Shown here in pieces: positions 1 through 9,438 of a stretch of DNA of 64,000 nt; the first letter of the stretch is position 1, and each line of letters starts with the position of its first letter. Made by a program: the position numbers and the translations under genes. The stretch covers positions 310,001-374,000 of the forward strand of contig NC_013522.1 in assembly GCF_000024905.1 (NCBI RefSeq). The letters run 5' to 3'. Under the pieces are notes generated by a model. That model was given only the letters and a program-made list of their open reading frames with translations. It ran no database searches and was not told the origin of the DNA. The DNA comes from Thermanaerovibrio acidaminovorans DSM 6589 (lineage in GTDB: Bacteria; Synergistota; Synergistia; Synergistales; Synergistaceae).

Positions 1-106
1 AGGAGACCCCTCTGGGCAGCGTCCATAGGGCCTCGAAGAGGTCCGTCTCCCGGTCGTTGGCCCCGATCCAGTAGATACCCTCTCTGATGGGAATGGCCTT
101 TTCCAC
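1..106 (-). CDS. Flavodiiron protein (A-type flavoprotein), N-terminal fragment
   Basis: Only the first 35 codons lie in the window and the rest continues beyond the left edge. The translation reads VEKAIPIREGIYWIGANDRE and continues with TDLFEALWTLPRGVS. This is the start of flavodiiron proteins, just before the metallo-beta-lactamase-like diiron domain. The family reduces O2 or NO with electrons from rubredoxin or a similar donor, which protects anaerobes in the cytoplasm. The start is a GTG preceded by an AGAGAGGGGG ribosome site. The assignment rests on a short but characteristic N-terminus, so the exact subclass cannot be given. Confidence 0.75.
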   Translation of the reverse strand, partial: MEKAIPIREGIYWIGANDRETDLFEALWTLPRGVS

Positions 107-132
107 CCCAAGTTCCCCCTCTCTTAACTTAT

Positions 133-148
133 GGTTGATAGGTTGATA
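133..148. repeat. Tandem 8-mer upstream of the flavodiiron gene
   Basis: GGTTGATA occurs twice in direct succession (TATCAACC twice on the minus strand), 27 to 42 nt upstream of the flavodiiron start. It sits where a regulator or the promoter would be expected. No known operator is recognised. Confidence 0.3.
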
Positions 149-166
149 AAAACCCTTTTAGTTTTA

Positions 167-181
167 CTCCCCCTGGGGGAG
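167..181 (-). terminator. Possible terminator after the YvyF-like gene
   Basis: A self-complementary CTCCCCC/GGGGGAG sequence lies 14 nt past the stop of the minus-strand gene. It is followed in that direction by TAAAACTAAAA rather than a clean T run. The loop would have to open a base pair or two, so the call is tentative. Confidence 0.35.
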
Positions 182-194
182 GAGGTCAAGGGGT

Positions 195-569
195 TCAGGC
201 TATGCCCTTCCCGTGCCGGTCCTTTCCGTAGGTGGTCTTCTTCTGTTCCTGCAGGGCCCTCAGGTTCTCCTGAGTCTTGCTCAGGGACTTCTGGAACTCG
301 TTGAGCAGCTGTTGGCGGCGGATGTCGTTGAGGTCCTCCGCCAGGTCCCTCTCGAATCGTCCCTCGGCTATGAGGATCTCGATGTCCAGAACGTCCTCAT
401 CGATGGCTTCCGCCAGCTCCTTGGCGTTCAGGTTCGCGTCCGGATTGTCCCTGAGGTAGGACCGGGCCTTCTCGTAGACCCTGTCCAGCCTCTTGATGCA
501 GGATGGGCATATCTTGGGGCCCGACGAGGCGAAGAGCTTTCGGCATACTTGGCACTGATGCATCTCCAT
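195..569 (-). CDS. YvyF-like flagellar-operon zinc-ribbon protein
   Basis: A 124-residue protein. The N-terminal zinc ribbon has CxxC pairs (CQVC near residues 5-8 and CPSC near 21-24). A charged helical tail rich in Glu, Gln and Lys follows and probably forms a coiled coil. This layout matches the small YvyF/TIGR03826 proteins of flagellar operons, whose molecular role is poorly known. A start at 569 is chosen because GGAGG lies nine bases upstream; an in-frame ATG at 587 has no good ribosome site. No other flagellar gene is visible here, so the link to motility is family knowledge only. Confidence 0.6.
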   Translation of the reverse strand: MEMHQCQVCRKLFASSGPKICPSCIKRLDRVYEKARSYLRDNPDANLNAKELAEAIDEDVLDIEILIAEGRFERDLAEDLNDIRRQQLLNEFQKSLSKTQENLRALQEQKKTTYGKDRHGKGIA

Positions 570-614
570 GGGGGCACACCTCCACATTTAAGCGAGTATA
601 GGGTTAGGAATAGT

Positions 615-620
615 ATTATA
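615..620 (-). promoter_or_regulatory. Possible -10 element for the YvyF-like gene
   Basis: A perfect TATAAT on the minus strand about 46 nt upstream of the chosen start. No convincing -35 hexamer lies 16-18 nt further upstream, so only the -10 is proposed. Confidence 0.3.
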
Positions 621-707
621 ACCGGAAGGGGCTCCTCTTTGTGAGTCCTGATCGAAGGGGAGTTCTGGACAGTTGTTTGTAATTTTCTTGAAAAAACAGA
701 TAACGCC

Positions 708-736
708 TTGCGTAGGGTTCGCGGGTGTTGAATAAT
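708..736 (+). promoter_or_regulatory. Predicted sigma-70 type promoter of the methylmalonyl-CoA operon
   Basis: TTGCGT and AATAAT are separated by 17 nt. The predicted start of transcription leaves a leader of about 75 nt before the mutase gene. Confidence 0.4.
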
Positions 737-771
737 AGACCGTGAGCCGTACCAGGTCAATGGTAGGCCCT

Positions 772-795
772 CGGGGATTGGGCAGCCCCGATTTT
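772..795 (+). other. Terminator-like hairpin in the mcm leader
   Basis: A short stem, CGGGG/CCCCG with a 9-nt loop, is followed by ATTTTCCTTT between the proposed promoter and the mutase start. It could be a weak attenuator. With only five base pairs it may also be chance in GC-rich DNA. Confidence 0.25.
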
Positions 796-821
796 CCTTT
801 AAGCAGGAGGAGGCGGAGCGC

Positions 822-2501
822 GTGTTTGAGGAGAAGGAACTGCAGGCCATAGCGGAGAAGCGGGGGCAGTACGAGGCGGCGGTTGAGAAGGCCTTGGCCA
901 AGAACCCGGAGATGCGGAAGGAGTTCACCACCGGAGGCGGGATCCCTCTCAAGAGGGTCTACACCCCGGAGGACGTCAAGGACCTGGACTACAATCGGGA
1001 CCTGGGTTTCCCCGGGGCCTTCCCTTACACCAGGGGAGTGCAGCCCACCATGTACCGGGGGCGTTTCTGGACCATGCGCCAGTATGCGGGTTTCGCCACC
1101 GCGGAGGAGTCCAACGCCCGTTACCGCTATCTTTTGAGCCAGGGCACCACGGGGCTATCGGTGGCCTTCGACCTTCCCACCCAGATAGGCTACGACTCGG
1201 ACCATCCCATGGCCCAGGGTGAGGTGGGCAAGGTGGGGGTGGCCATCGACAGCCTGGCGGACATGGAGATCCTCTTCGACCAGATACCGCTGGACAAGGT
1301 CTCCACCTCGATGACCATAAACGCCCCCGCGTCGGTGCTTCTGGCCATGTACATAGCGGTGGGGGAGAAGCAGGGGGTTCCCTCCACGGAGCTCTCGGGC
1401 ACCATCCAGAACGACATCCTTAAGGAGTACATCGCCCGGGGCACCTACATCTTCCCTCCCAAGCCCTCCATGAGGCTCATCACCGACATATTCGAGTTCT
1501 GCAGCACCCACGTTCCCAAGTGGAACACCATATCCATCTCGGGCTACCACATAAGGGAGGCGGGGTCCACCGCCATCCAGGAGGTGGCCTTCACCCTGGC
1601 GGACGGGATCGCCTACGTGGAGGCGGCGGTCAAGAAGGGTCAGGACCCCAACGTGTTCGGCAAGCGGCTCTCGTTCTTCTTCAACGCCCACAACGACTTC
1701 CTGGAGGAGGTGGCCAAGTTCCGGGCTGCTCGGAGGCTCTGGGCCAAGATAATGAGGGACCGCTTCGGCGTCACCGACAAGAGCGCCCAGATGTTGCGCT
1801 TCCACACCCAGACGGCGGGTAGCACCCTCACCGCCCAGCAGCCGGAGAACAACATAGTCCGGGTGGCCATCCAGACCCTGGCGGCGGTGCTGGGGGGCAC
1901 CCAGTCGTTGCACACCAACAGTCTGGACGAGGCGCTGGCGTTGCCCACCGAGAAGTCGGTCCGCATAGCCCTTAGGACCCAGCAGATAGTGGCCTACGAG
2001 TCGGGGGTCACCCAGACCATAGATCCCCTGGCGGGTAGCTACGTGATAGAGGCCCTCACCAACCAGATAGAGGAGGGGGCGGCGGAGTACATCCGCAAGA
2101 TCGACGAGATGGGCGGCATGCTGGTGGCCATCGAGAAGGGCTACGTGCAGCAGCAGATCCAGGACGCCGCCTACGAGTACCAGAAGGCGGTGGAGTCCGG
2201 CGACCGGGTGGTGGTGGGCGTCAACCGCTTCCAGATTGAGGAGGACGCCTCTGAGCGTACCCTCTTGAAGGTGGACCCGGTGGTTGGCGAGATGCAGGCC
2301 AAGAAGCTGGCCAAGCTGAAGGAGAGCCGGGACAACCTCAAGGTGAAGGCCTGCCTGGAGGACGTGCGCAAGGCCGCCCAGGGGGAGGAGAACCTGATGC
2401 CCCCCATCATCGAGGCGGTCCGCAACTACGCCACCGAGGGGGAGATCTGCGGGGTGCTCCGGGAGGTCTTCGGGGAGTACCGGGAGAACGTGGTCCTTTA
2501 A
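822..2501 (+). CDS. mcmA1: Methylmalonyl-CoA mutase, catalytic (large) subunit
   Basis: 559 residues, the size of stand-alone catalytic chains that lack the cobalamin domain. It interconverts succinyl-CoA and (R)-methylmalonyl-CoA with adenosylcobalamin in the cytoplasm. The TIM-barrel signature is clear: [20 protein letters not shown] near residues 68-87, then the [14 protein letters not shown] segment. The GTG start has AGGAGG about ten bases upstream. The cobalamin-binding chain follows 20 nt later, and the epimerase and decarboxylase genes come next, so the cluster works as one route from succinyl-CoA to propionyl-CoA. No MeaB/ArgK-type repair GTPase is present nearby, which is unusual but not unknown. 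Confidence 0.95.
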   Translation: MFEEKELQAIAEKRGQYEAAVEKALAKNPEMRKEFTTGGGIPLKRVYTPEDVKDLDYNRDLGFPGAFPYTRGVQPTMYRGRFWTMRQYAGFATAEESNARYRYLLSQGTTGLSVAFDLPTQIGYDSDHPMAQGEVGKVGVAIDSLADMEILFDQIPLDKVSTSMTINAPASVLLAMYIAVGEKQGVPSTELSGTIQNDILKEYIARGTYIFPPKPSMRLITDIFEFCSTHVPKWNTISISGYHIREAGSTAIQEVAFTLADGIAYVEAAVKKGQDPNVFGKRLSFFFNAHNDFLEEVAKFRAARRLWAKIMRDRFGVTDKSAQMLRFHTQTAGSTLTAQQPENNIVRVAIQTLAAVLGGTQSLHTNSLDEALALPTEKSVRIALRTQQIVAYESGVTQTIDPLAGSYVIEALTNQIEEGAAEYIRKIDEMGGMLVAIEKGYVQQQIQDAAYEYQKAVESGDRVVVGVNRFQIEEDASERTLLKVDPVVGEMQAKKLAKLKESRDNLKVKACLEDVRKAAQGEENLMPPIIEAVRNYATEGEICGVLREVFGEYRENVVL

Positions 2502-2521
2502 GCTAGGGAGGGGAGTTCATC

Positions 2522-2940
<419 letters not shown>

Positions 2941-2944
<4 letters not shown>

Positions 2945-3342
2945 AGCCCACGGTGGTGGACCACATAGGGATAGCGGTGCGGAGCATCGACGAGTCCCTG
3001 AAGTTCTGGCAGGACGTGATCGGCATAGAGTGTCACGGGGTTGAGGAGGTGGCGGAGCAGAAGGTTAAGACCGCCTTCCTGCCCCTGGGGGACACGGAGA
3101 TAGAGCTCCTGGAGGGCACCTCCGAGGACAGCCCGGTGAGCAAGTTCATCGAGGCCAAGGGTGAGGGGATCCATCACATAGCCATCCGGGTCCCCAACAT
3201 CGAGGAGGCCCTGGAGGAGCTGAAGGCCAAGGGGGTCCGCCTCATCGACGAGAAGCCCCGGATGGGGGCCGGCGGGGCCAAGATAGCCTTCGTGCACCCC
3301 AAGGCGTCCGGCGGCGTCCTGCTGGAGATAAGCGAGCGTTAA
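2941..3342 (+). CDS. mce: Methylmalonyl-CoA epimerase
   Basis: 133 residues of the vicinal-oxygen-chelate (glyoxalase-like) fold. It interconverts the (R) and (S) forms of methylmalonyl-CoA, which is needed because the mutase and decarboxylase use opposite isomers. The metal ligands expected in this family are visible: H8 in VDHIGIAV, H78 or H79 in GIHHIAIRV, and E129 in the C-terminal LLEISE. It starts inside the mutase small-subunit stop codon. The length is typical. Confidence 0.95.
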
Positions 3343-3348
3343 AGTGAT

Positions 3349-3384
3349 CCGCCGGCGGAGCGGTCCACCCGTGTCCGCCGGCGG
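3349..3384 (+). other. Intercistronic hairpin between mce and mmdA
   Basis: An 11-bp perfect inverted repeat (CCGCCGGCGGA / TCCGCCGGCGG) with a 14-nt loop sits between the epimerase stop and the decarboxylase ribosome site. It has no T tract, so it is more likely an RNA-processing, stability or partial-attenuation element than a full terminator. Confidence 0.45.
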
Positions 3385-3410
3385 GCACGCGAATATAAGG
3401 AGGTAGAGCC

Positions 3411-4970
3411 ATGGCGGAGCGAACCATCGACGAGCTGTGCGAACAGCTCCTGGCCAAGAGGAAGGCCGCCGAGGAGGGGGGCGGCAAGAAGGCCATCGAC
3501 AAGCAACACGAGAAGGGCAAGCTCACCGCCCGGGAGAGGATCGAGCGGCTCCTGGATCCGGGCAGCTTCGTGGAGATAGACGAGTTCGTGGAGCACCGGT
3601 GCTCCAACTTCGGGCTGGAGAAGACCAAGTTCCTGGGGGATGGGGTGGTAACCGGCTACGGCACGGTGGATGGCCGCATCGTCTACGTGTTCAGCCAGGA
3701 CTTCACCGTCATGGGTGGTTCCCTGGGTGAGATGCACGCCAGGAAGATATGCAAGGTGCTGGACCTGGCCCTTCAGAACGGCTGCCCCGTGATCGGCATC
3801 AACGATTCCGGCGGCGCCAGGATCCAGGAGGCGGTGGACGCCCTCTCCGGCTACGGTAGCATCTTCTTCAGGAACGTGAAGGCCAGCGGCGTGGTGCCCC
3901 AGATATCCGTCATAGCGGGTCCCTGTGCGGGCGGCGCGGTCTACAGCCCGGCACTGACGGACTTCATCTTCATGGTGGACAAGATAGGGATCATGCACAT
4001 CACAGGTCCTGCGGTCATAAAGGCGGTCACCGGTGAGGACGTGACCTCCGAGCAGATCGGCGGCGCCATGGCCCACAACACCACCTCCGGGGTGGCACAG
4101 TTCTTCGCCTCCAACGAGGACGAGTGCTTCGCCCAGGTGCGGAAGCTCCTCTCGTACCTGCCCAGCAACAACATGGAGGAGGCCCCCATTGGGGACGAGT
4201 CCGATGACCCAATGAGGATGGAAATGAGCCTCCGGGAGGCGGTGCCCACCAACCCCAACAAGGGCTACGACGTGCGGGACGTGATCCGCAAGGTGGTGGA
4301 CCACGGGGACTTCTTCGAGGTCCAGCCCCTGTGGGCCCGGAACATCGTCACCGGCTTCGCCCGGATAGGTGGTCGGGTTATCGGCGTAATAGCCAACCAG
4401 GCCAACTACATGGCGGGGTGTCTCGACATAGACGCCTCCGACAAGGCGAGCCGGCACATAAGGATCTGTGACGCCTACAACATCCCCATAGTCACCTTCG
4501 AGGACGTGCCCGGATACCTGCCGGGGCTCAACCAGGAGATGGGGGGCATCATCCGCCACGGGGCGAAGCTCCTCTACGCCTACAGCGAGGCCACCGCTCC
4601 CAAGATAACCGTGGTGCTCCGGAAGGCCTACGGGGGCTCCTACCTTGGCATGTGCAGCAAGGACCTGGGGGCCGACGTGGTGCTCGCCTGGCCCCAGGCG
4701 GAGATAGCCGTCATGGGCGCCGAGGGGGCGGCCAACATCATCTTCCGCAAGGAGATAGACGCGGCGGAGGACAAGGCGGCCATGCGGGCCCAGAAGATCG
4801 AGGAGTACCGGGAGGCCTTCGCCAACCCCTATCAGGCGGCCTCCAGGGGCTTCGTGGACCGGGTGATCCTGCCCGAGGAGACCCGGGGAGCCATATACCA
4901 GGCGCTGGTCATGTGCGACGGCAAGAGGGAGCTCCGCCCCAAGCGCAAGCACGGGATAATGCCCCACTAG
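3411..4970 (+). CDS. mmdA: Methylmalonyl-CoA decarboxylase alpha subunit (carboxyltransferase)
   Basis: 519 residues of the biotin-dependent carboxyltransferase family, with two crotonase-like halves. It moves the carboxyl group from (S)-methylmalonyl-CoA to biotin on the carrier subunit, giving propionyl-CoA. The N-half has the DSGGARIQEAV acyl-CoA site near residues 130-140, and the C-half has a second oxyanion site around the FEDVPGYLPG segment. Propionyl-CoA carboxylase beta chains look similar. The adjacent OadG-like, carrier and OadB-like genes, and the absence of a biotin carboxylase, favour the sodium-pump decarboxylase. AAGGAGG precedes the ATG. Confidence 0.93.
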   Translation: MAERTIDELCEQLLAKRKAAEEGGGKKAIDKQHEKGKLTARERIERLLDPGSFVEIDEFVEHRCSNFGLEKTKFLGDGVVTGYGTVDGRIVYVFSQDFTVMGGSLGEMHARKICKVLDLALQNGCPVIGINDSGGARIQEAVDALSGYGSIFFRNVKASGVVPQISVIAGPCAGGAVYSPALTDFIFMVDKIGIMHITGPAVIKAVTGEDVTSEQIGGAMAHNTTSGVAQFFASNEDECFAQVRKLLSYLPSNNMEEAPIGDESDDPMRMEMSLREAVPTNPNKGYDVRDVIRKVVDHGDFFEVQPLWARNIVTGFARIGGRVIGVIANQANYMAGCLDIDASDKASRHIRICDAYNIPIVTFEDVPGYLPGLNQEMGGIIRHGAKLLYAYSEATAPKITVVLRKAYGGSYLGMCSKDLGADVVLAWPQAEIAVMGAEGAANIIFRKEIDAAEDKAAMRAQKIEEYREAFANPYQAASRGFVDRVILPEETRGAIYQALVMCDGKRELRPKRKHGIMPH

Positions 4971-4983
4971 GGAGGGGATGCCA

Positions 4984-5373
4984 ATGAACGTAAGCTCCCA
5001 TTTCGTGGGCCCCGCGGGGGGTATCCTCATGTCCCTCATCGCCTTCAGCGTGGTCTTCCTGGTCATAGCGGGGCTGATGCTGATAATGATGGCCACCAAG
5101 ATGGTGGCCGGGGCGGTGGACGGCCGGTCCAAGCCGGTCCCTCCTTCCCCGTCCAAGCCTCAGTCCCCCGCGGCCCCCGCGCCTTCCGCGGCCCCAGCCC
5201 CGGGCGCCAAGGCCCAGGACGACCTGGAGCTGGTGGCGGTCGTAACCGCCGCGGTCGCCGCCTGCGCAGGTCGACCGGTGTCGGTTCGTTCCGTGAGGCC
5301 CCTGCAGGCCCGTTCCTTCGGTGGCGCCTGGAGGGCCATGGCCCGGGTTGAGGGCATGGAGGGTTTGGAGTAG
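4984..5373 (+). CDS. mmdD: Methylmalonyl-CoA decarboxylase delta subunit (OadG-like)
   Basis: 129 residues. One N-terminal membrane segment (about residues 12-35) is followed by a Pro/Ala-rich linker and a small conserved C-terminal domain ending in a WRAMARVEGME stretch. In related pumps this chain anchors the soluble carboxyltransferase to the membrane beta subunit. The ATG at 4984 is preferred, because GGAGG is eight bases upstream; the in-frame ATG at 4978 is only two bases from it. The gene lies 13 nt after mmdA. Confidence 0.82.
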   Translation: MNVSSHFVGPAGGILMSLIAFSVVFLVIAGLMLIMMATKMVAGAVDGRSKPVPPSPSKPQSPAAPAPSAAPAPGAKAQDDLELVAVVTAAVAACAGRPVSVRSVRPLQARSFGGAWRAMARVEGMEGLE

Positions 5374-5425
5374 TTTCGCTGAGAGATCCGCTGCACAAGT
5401 TAAAAAATACTAGGAGGTATGTCCT

Positions 5426-5827
5426 ATGGCCCGCATGTATCGAGTTGTAGTCAACGGAAAGGCTTACGAGGTGGAGGTGGAGGAGCTGGGCGGCGCTTCC
5501 GCCCCTGCCCCGGTGACATCCGCTCCCGCTCCTGCCCCCGTTCCCGCCCCGGCGGCGGCTCCTGCCCCCGCCCCGGCCCCTGCCGCTGCCCCTGCTCCCG
5601 CCGCCCCCGCCGGCGCCGGTGCGGTGACCGCCCCCATGCCGGGCAAGATCCTCAAGGTGATGGTCCAGCAGGGGGCCTCGGTGTCCGCCGGCCAGGCCAT
5701 AGTTATCCTGGAGGCCATGAAGATGGAGAACGAGATCTTTGCCCCTTCCGCGGGCACCGTCACCGAGGTCCGCTGCAAGGAGGGCGATTCGGTCAACACC
5801 GGCGACGTCCTGGTGGTAATATCTTAG
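5426..5827 (+). CDS. mmdC: Methylmalonyl-CoA decarboxylase gamma subunit (biotin carrier)
   Basis: 133 residues. A short N-terminal domain (1-22) leads into a long Ala/Pro linker (about 25-65), which probably acts as a flexible arm. The biotinyl domain follows, with the EAMKM signature at 96-100 making K99 the biotinylated lysine. It carries CO2 from the alpha subunit to the membrane beta subunit. AGGAGGT lies seven bases before the ATG. The low-complexity linker DNA is repetitive but is coding. Confidence 0.95.
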   Translation: MARMYRVVVNGKAYEVEVEELGGASAPAPVTSAPAPAPVPAPAAAPAPAPAPAAAPAPAAPAGAGAVTAPMPGKILKVMVQQGASVSAGQAIVILEAMKMENEIFAPSAGTVTEVRCKEGDSVNTGDVLVVIS

Positions 5828-5848
5828 GCTCCCCGGGGAGGGAGAGGG

Positions 5849-6973
5849 ATGGAACTCTACGTAGCGGCCCTAAAGGGGCTGATAGATCAGTCGGGTTTGG
5901 TGGGGCTCACGGGGGGCAACGTCATAATGATCGTTGTCGCCCTGGTGCTCCTTTACTTGGCGATAGCCAAGGGGTTTGAGCCCCTGCTGCTGACCCCCAT
6001 AGCCTTCGGGTGTCTCATCGTGAACCTTCCCCTGTCGGGGATAATGGATCCCGGGGGGTTCCTGTACTACGTGTCCTTCGGGACGAGACATGAGATCTAC
6101 CCGATAATAATCTTCATGGGGATAGGGGCTCTGACCGACTTCGGCCCGCTCCTGGCCAACCCCATAACGTTCCTGCTTGGGGCTGCGGCCCAGCTGGGGG
6201 TATTCGTGGCGGTGGTGGGGGCCATGTTCCTGGGCTTCAACATCCGGGAGGCGGCGGCCATAGGGATCATAGGCGGAGCCGACGGTCCCACCTCCATCTA
6301 CCTCTGCATGAAGCTGGCCCCCAAGATAGTCGGCGCCGTGGCGGTGGCGGCCTACAGCTACATGTCCCTGGTGCCCCTGATCCAGCCGCCGGTGATCAAA
6401 CTGTTCACTTCCAAGGCGGACAGGGGCATAAGGATGGATCAGTTGCGCCCGGTCACCAAGACGGAGAGGGTGCTCTTCCCCATAATAAGCACCATTGCCT
6501 GTGGGCTAATCCTGCCCCCGGCGGTTCCCCTGGTGGGGATGCTCATGTTCGGCAACCTGCTCAGGGAGTGTGGTTGCACCGAGAGGCTTAACCAGGCGGC
6601 CCAGAATGAGATCCTCAACGCCACTACCATATTCCTGGGGATCACCGTGGGGGCCACCATGGAGGCCGAGTCGTTCCTCACCTTGGCCACCATAAAGATA
6701 ATAGCCCTAGGTCTGGTGGCCTTCGCCTTCAGCACCGCCGGCGGCTGCCTGTTCGGCCAGGTCATGAAGGTCCTCTCGGGGGGCAAGATAAACCCCATCA
6801 TCGGCGCCGCGGGGGTATCGGCGGTCCCCATGGCAGCTCGAGTGTGCCAGCGGGTGGTACAGCAGGAGTTCCCGGGGAGCTACGTGCTGATGCACGCCAT
6901 GGGACCCAACGTGGCGGGTGTCATAGGCACCGCCGTGGCGGCGGGTGCCATGTTGACCCTGCTGACCCGGTAG
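5849..6973 (+). CDS. mmdB: Methylmalonyl-CoA decarboxylase beta subunit, Na+ pump
   Basis: 374 residues, strongly hydrophobic with about ten membrane segments. It decarboxylates carboxybiotin and exports Na+, which makes the pathway energy-conserving. The conserved GGADGPTSIYL segment puts the key aspartate at D145, equivalent to the essential Asp of oxaloacetate decarboxylase beta subunits. The length matches the OadB/MmdB/GcdB family; the neighbouring genes decide the substrate. It is the last gene of the operon and is followed by a strong hairpin. Confidence 0.95.
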   Translation: MELYVAALKGLIDQSGLVGLTGGNVIMIVVALVLLYLAIAKGFEPLLLTPIAFGCLIVNLPLSGIMDPGGFLYYVSFGTRHEIYPIIIFMGIGALTDFGPLLANPITFLLGAAAQLGVFVAVVGAMFLGFNIREAAAIGIIGGADGPTSIYLCMKLAPKIVGAVAVAAYSYMSLVPLIQPPVIKLFTSKADRGIRMDQLRPVTKTERVLFPIISTIACGLILPPAVPLVGMLMFGNLLRECGCTERLNQAAQNEILNATTIFLGITVGATMEAESFLTLATIKIIALGLVAFAFSTAGGCLFGQVMKVLSGGKINPIIGAAGVSAVPMAARVCQRVVQQEFPGSYVLMHAMGPNVAGVIGTAVAAGAMLTLLTR

Positions 6974-6998
6974 GATCCCGGATCCGGCCATAGCGAGA

Positions 6999-7027
6999 GG
7001 GAGGGGGAGGCATGGCCTCCCCCTCCC
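6999..7027 (+). terminator. Terminator of the mcm-mmd operon
   Basis: A perfect 13-bp stem (GGGAGGGGGAGGC / GCCTCCCCCTCCC) with a 3-nt ATG loop starts 26 nt after mmdB. A C/T-rich tract rather than pure T follows. It lies between two genes that end facing each other and may serve both. Confidence 0.7.
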
Positions 7028-7121
7028 CTCCTTATCCCCTCTTATGTTTCCATGCGACCTGGGGGAACGCATCCATGGAGCGTAGGGGCCCCAGGGGTTC
7101 CTCGTGCGGATCCCCCGCCGG

Positions 7122-8606
7122 TCATGGGTGGAAGGAGGGGACCACGGGATCCCCCGCGGTGGGGAAGTCCTTTATGTGCTTCCCCGAGGCGGCCAGGAGG
7201 AAGGAGTCCGCCCACCAGAACACGTCGTGTCTTCGGACCGCATGCCGCAGTATCTTCATCCGCCGGCGCTTATCCCCTTCGGGCATGACCAGCGCCTGGT
7301 AGATGGCCTCCGCCACGCCTTCCCGGTCGTTGGGGTTAACCAGTATGGCCCCCCTCTGGAGCTGGCAGGCGGCGCCGGCGAACTCGCTGAGCACCAGTGT
7401 CCCCGATAGGTCCGAGTGGGCTGCACAGTACTCCTTGGAGACCAGGTTCATGCCGTCCTTCCTGGGGGTCACGAGTCCCACGTCCGCCGCCAGGTAGTGG
7501 GCCACCAGTTCCTCCTGGGGCATGGACCGGGACATGAAGATGACGGGCACCCAGTCGTCCTGGGAGAATCGGCCGTTTATGGAGGAGATTCGCCTCTCCA
7601 CCCTGTCCCTAAGCTCCGCGTACTCCCGGACCGTCTCCCGGCTTGGCACCAGTAGCTGGAGGAACGTGACATTCTTGAGCATCTCCGGGTGTCTCTCCAG
7701 CATCAGCTCGAAGGCGGTGAGCCTCTCGGGTATCCCCTTGGTGTAGTCCAGCCGGTCCACGCCGAAGATGATCTTCCTACCCCGGTGGTTATTCTTTATC
7801 TCCGCCGCCCTGGCCCTGACGGCGGGATGCCTGGAGAGCCGGTCGAAGTGACGGAAGTCTATGCCTATGGGCAGCGCCCCCACCGAGACCATCCGACTCC
7901 CCAGGGTTATGGTTCCCCAGTTCCCCCTTCTGCGCACCAGCGCGTCCTTCTCGAAGATCTTGACGCACTGGACGAAGTTCCTCACCTCCCGAACGGTGTG
8001 AAAGCCTATGAAGTGGAACTCCAGGAGGGCCCTTATGATCCTATCCCGCCAGGGGAGCTTGAGGTATATGTCCGGGGACGGGAAGGGTATGTGGAGGAAG
8101 AAGGCGCATCGTCGATGGAGTCTCATGTCCTTCAGGTGGAGGGCCACCTCCATCAGTTGGTAGTCGTGGACCCATATGAGGTCCTTCTCGTCCGTGTGGC
8201 TCGCCAGGGTGGAGGCGAAGAGCCGGTTCACCTCCTCGTAGGCCTTGAAGTACCTCCCGTCGAAGTCGCATAGGGACAGGAAGTCGTGGAAGAGGGGCCA
8301 TATGACCGAGTTGGAGGCCCCCTCGTAGTAGAGCCGGTGCTGTTCCTCGGTGAGGTGGACCGGGATCAGCTCGAAGGGGCTCTCCTGTCGGGTCTCCGCC
8401 AGGATCCGATCCACCTCCTCCGCTCTGGCACCTGGGACCGTGCCCGGACATCCTATCCACTTCCCCCCCCTTAGGGTCAGCACCGGCTTGAGGGCGGTGA
8501 CCAATCCCCCCGCCCCGTGGATGACTTTTAGCTCCCCGTCCTCCATGAAGAGCACTATGGGGAGCCGGTGTGAGGCTATTACCAACCTGGACGGTCTATT
8601 CGGCAC
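7122..8606 (-). CDS. otsA: Alpha,alpha-trehalose-phosphate synthase (OtsA, GT20)
   Basis: 494 residues. It joins glucose from a nucleotide sugar to glucose-6-phosphate to make trehalose-6-phosphate. GT20 landmarks are present: an N-terminal SHRLPIV segment, [10 protein letters not shown], the [14 protein letters not shown] sugar-phosphate region and a C-terminal [10 protein letters not shown] nucleotide-sugar site. The GTG start overlaps the otsB end by 11 nt, and an AAAGGAG ribosome site lies inside otsB, so the two are coupled. The product goes straight to OtsB. It is the last gene of the minus-strand trehalose operon. Confidence 0.95.
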   Translation of the reverse strand: MPNRPSRLVIASHRLPIVLFMEDGELKVIHGAGGLVTALKPVLTLRGGKWIGCPGTVPGARAEEVDRILAETRQESPFELIPVHLTEEQHRLYYEGASNSVIWPLFHDFLSLCDFDGRYFKAYEEVNRLFASTLASHTDEKDLIWVHDYQLMEVALHLKDMRLHRRCAFFLHIPFPSPDIYLKLPWRDRIIRALLEFHFIGFHTVREVRNFVQCVKIFEKDALVRRRGNWGTITLGSRMVSVGALPIGIDFRHFDRLSRHPAVRARAAEIKNNHRGRKIIFGVDRLDYTKGIPERLTAFELMLERHPEMLKNVTFLQLLVPSRETVREYAELRDRVERRISSINGRFSQDDWVPVIFMSRSMPQEELVAHYLAADVGLVTPRKDGMNLVSKEYCAAHSDLSGTLVLSEFAGAACQLQRGAILVNPNDREGVAEAIYQALVMPEGDKRRRMKILRHAVRRHDVFWWADSFLLAASGKHIKDFPTAGDPVVPSFHP

Positions 8607-9438
8607 ACATCTTCACTCCTTTCCGCATCTTCCCTTCCAGCTCCCGGTGAATTTGCCGGAGGAAGTCCAGCAGCTCCTCCGGGGGCTTTATGTGGCATTG
8701 GGCAATCGATCGTCTGCCCTTTGGGTGGACCAGGATGGATAGCCCCCGTTCTCCCAGGGTCTCGAAGGCGTCCTCGTCGGTGGTGTCGTCCCCCAGTAGA
8801 GTCACCAGATGTCCATTTGGGGTTTCCTGGAGGAGCCGCTCCACCGCCAGGCCCTTATGGATCCCCGGGGCCCTGAGCTCGAAGCCCCCGTTGAAGTGCC
8901 TGAAGGACAGCCCCCGGTGAACCAGAGCCTCCCAGGAGCGGGCCAGCTGGGGTATCAGGGGGCGCAGGTCCTGGGGCATGGACCTGAGGTGGACCTCCAC
9001 CGAAGCCGCCTTCATCTCCACCATCTCGGGGGGCAGCAGCTCCAGCGCCTCCCGGTGGGCGGCGTTGAGGAGATGCTCTACCCACCGGGGGATCTCCTGG
9101 CTGCTCCGGGTGCCGTCTGGCATCAGACGCTCCGCCCCGTGGCAGCCGAATATGTCCGCCGGGCGGAGCCCCAGGAGAGTCGGTATCTGGTGGGCCCTCC
9201 TGCCGGATATGATCGCCAGCCGGGCCCCAAGGTTCATGAGGGATTCCAACGCCTCCCTGATCCCTGGCCAGGGATGGGCCCGGTCTCTTTCGGCGGTCAA
9301 GGGGGCCAGGGTCCCGTCGTAGTCCAGGAACAGGGATAGCCCCCCGGATCTTCGAAGCTGGTTCCAGAACCAGGCGGGTATGCCCCTTGGGGGGATGGTG
9401 GAGGGGATATTGACGGTTGATGCTCCGGTGCTGATCAA
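8596..9438 (-). CDS. otsB: Trehalose-6-phosphate phosphatase
   Basis: 280 residues of the HAD superfamily. It hydrolyses trehalose-6-phosphate to trehalose. The nucleophile motif is D39-Y-D41-G-T, and motif II is the IISGR segment. The C-terminal GDDTTDEDAF supplies the metal-binding aspartates. The start is placed at a TTG whose TG is shared with the TGA stop of the upstream treT gene, with a GGGGGTGA ribosome site. A longer reading frame exists upstream but runs antisense to nothing conserved and simply overlaps treT. Confidence 0.93.
   Translation of the reverse strand: MISTGASTVNIPSTIPPRGIPAWFWNQLRRSGGLSLFLDYDGTLAPLTAERDRAHPWPGIREALESLMNLGARLAIISGRRAHQIPTLLGLRPADIFGCHGAERLMPDGTRSSQEIPRWVEHLLNAAHREALELLPPEMVEMKAASVEVHLRSMPQDLRPLIPQLARSWEALVHRGLSFRHFNGGFELRAPGIHKGLAVERLLQETPNGHLVTLLGDDTTDEDAFETLGERGLSILVHPKGRRSIAQCHIKPPEELLDFLRQIHRELEGKMRKGVKMCAE

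Noticed and set aside
3339-5156. Minus-strand open frame of 605 codons opposite mmdA
   Set aside because: It mirrors the decarboxylase gene, has a Gly/His/Val/Leu-rich low-complexity translation with no domain, and lacks a ribosome site. High GC gives long antisense frames here.
5500-5630. Low-complexity repeat
   Set aside because: It is the Ala/Pro linker of the biotin carrier protein, not a mobile or regulatory repeat.
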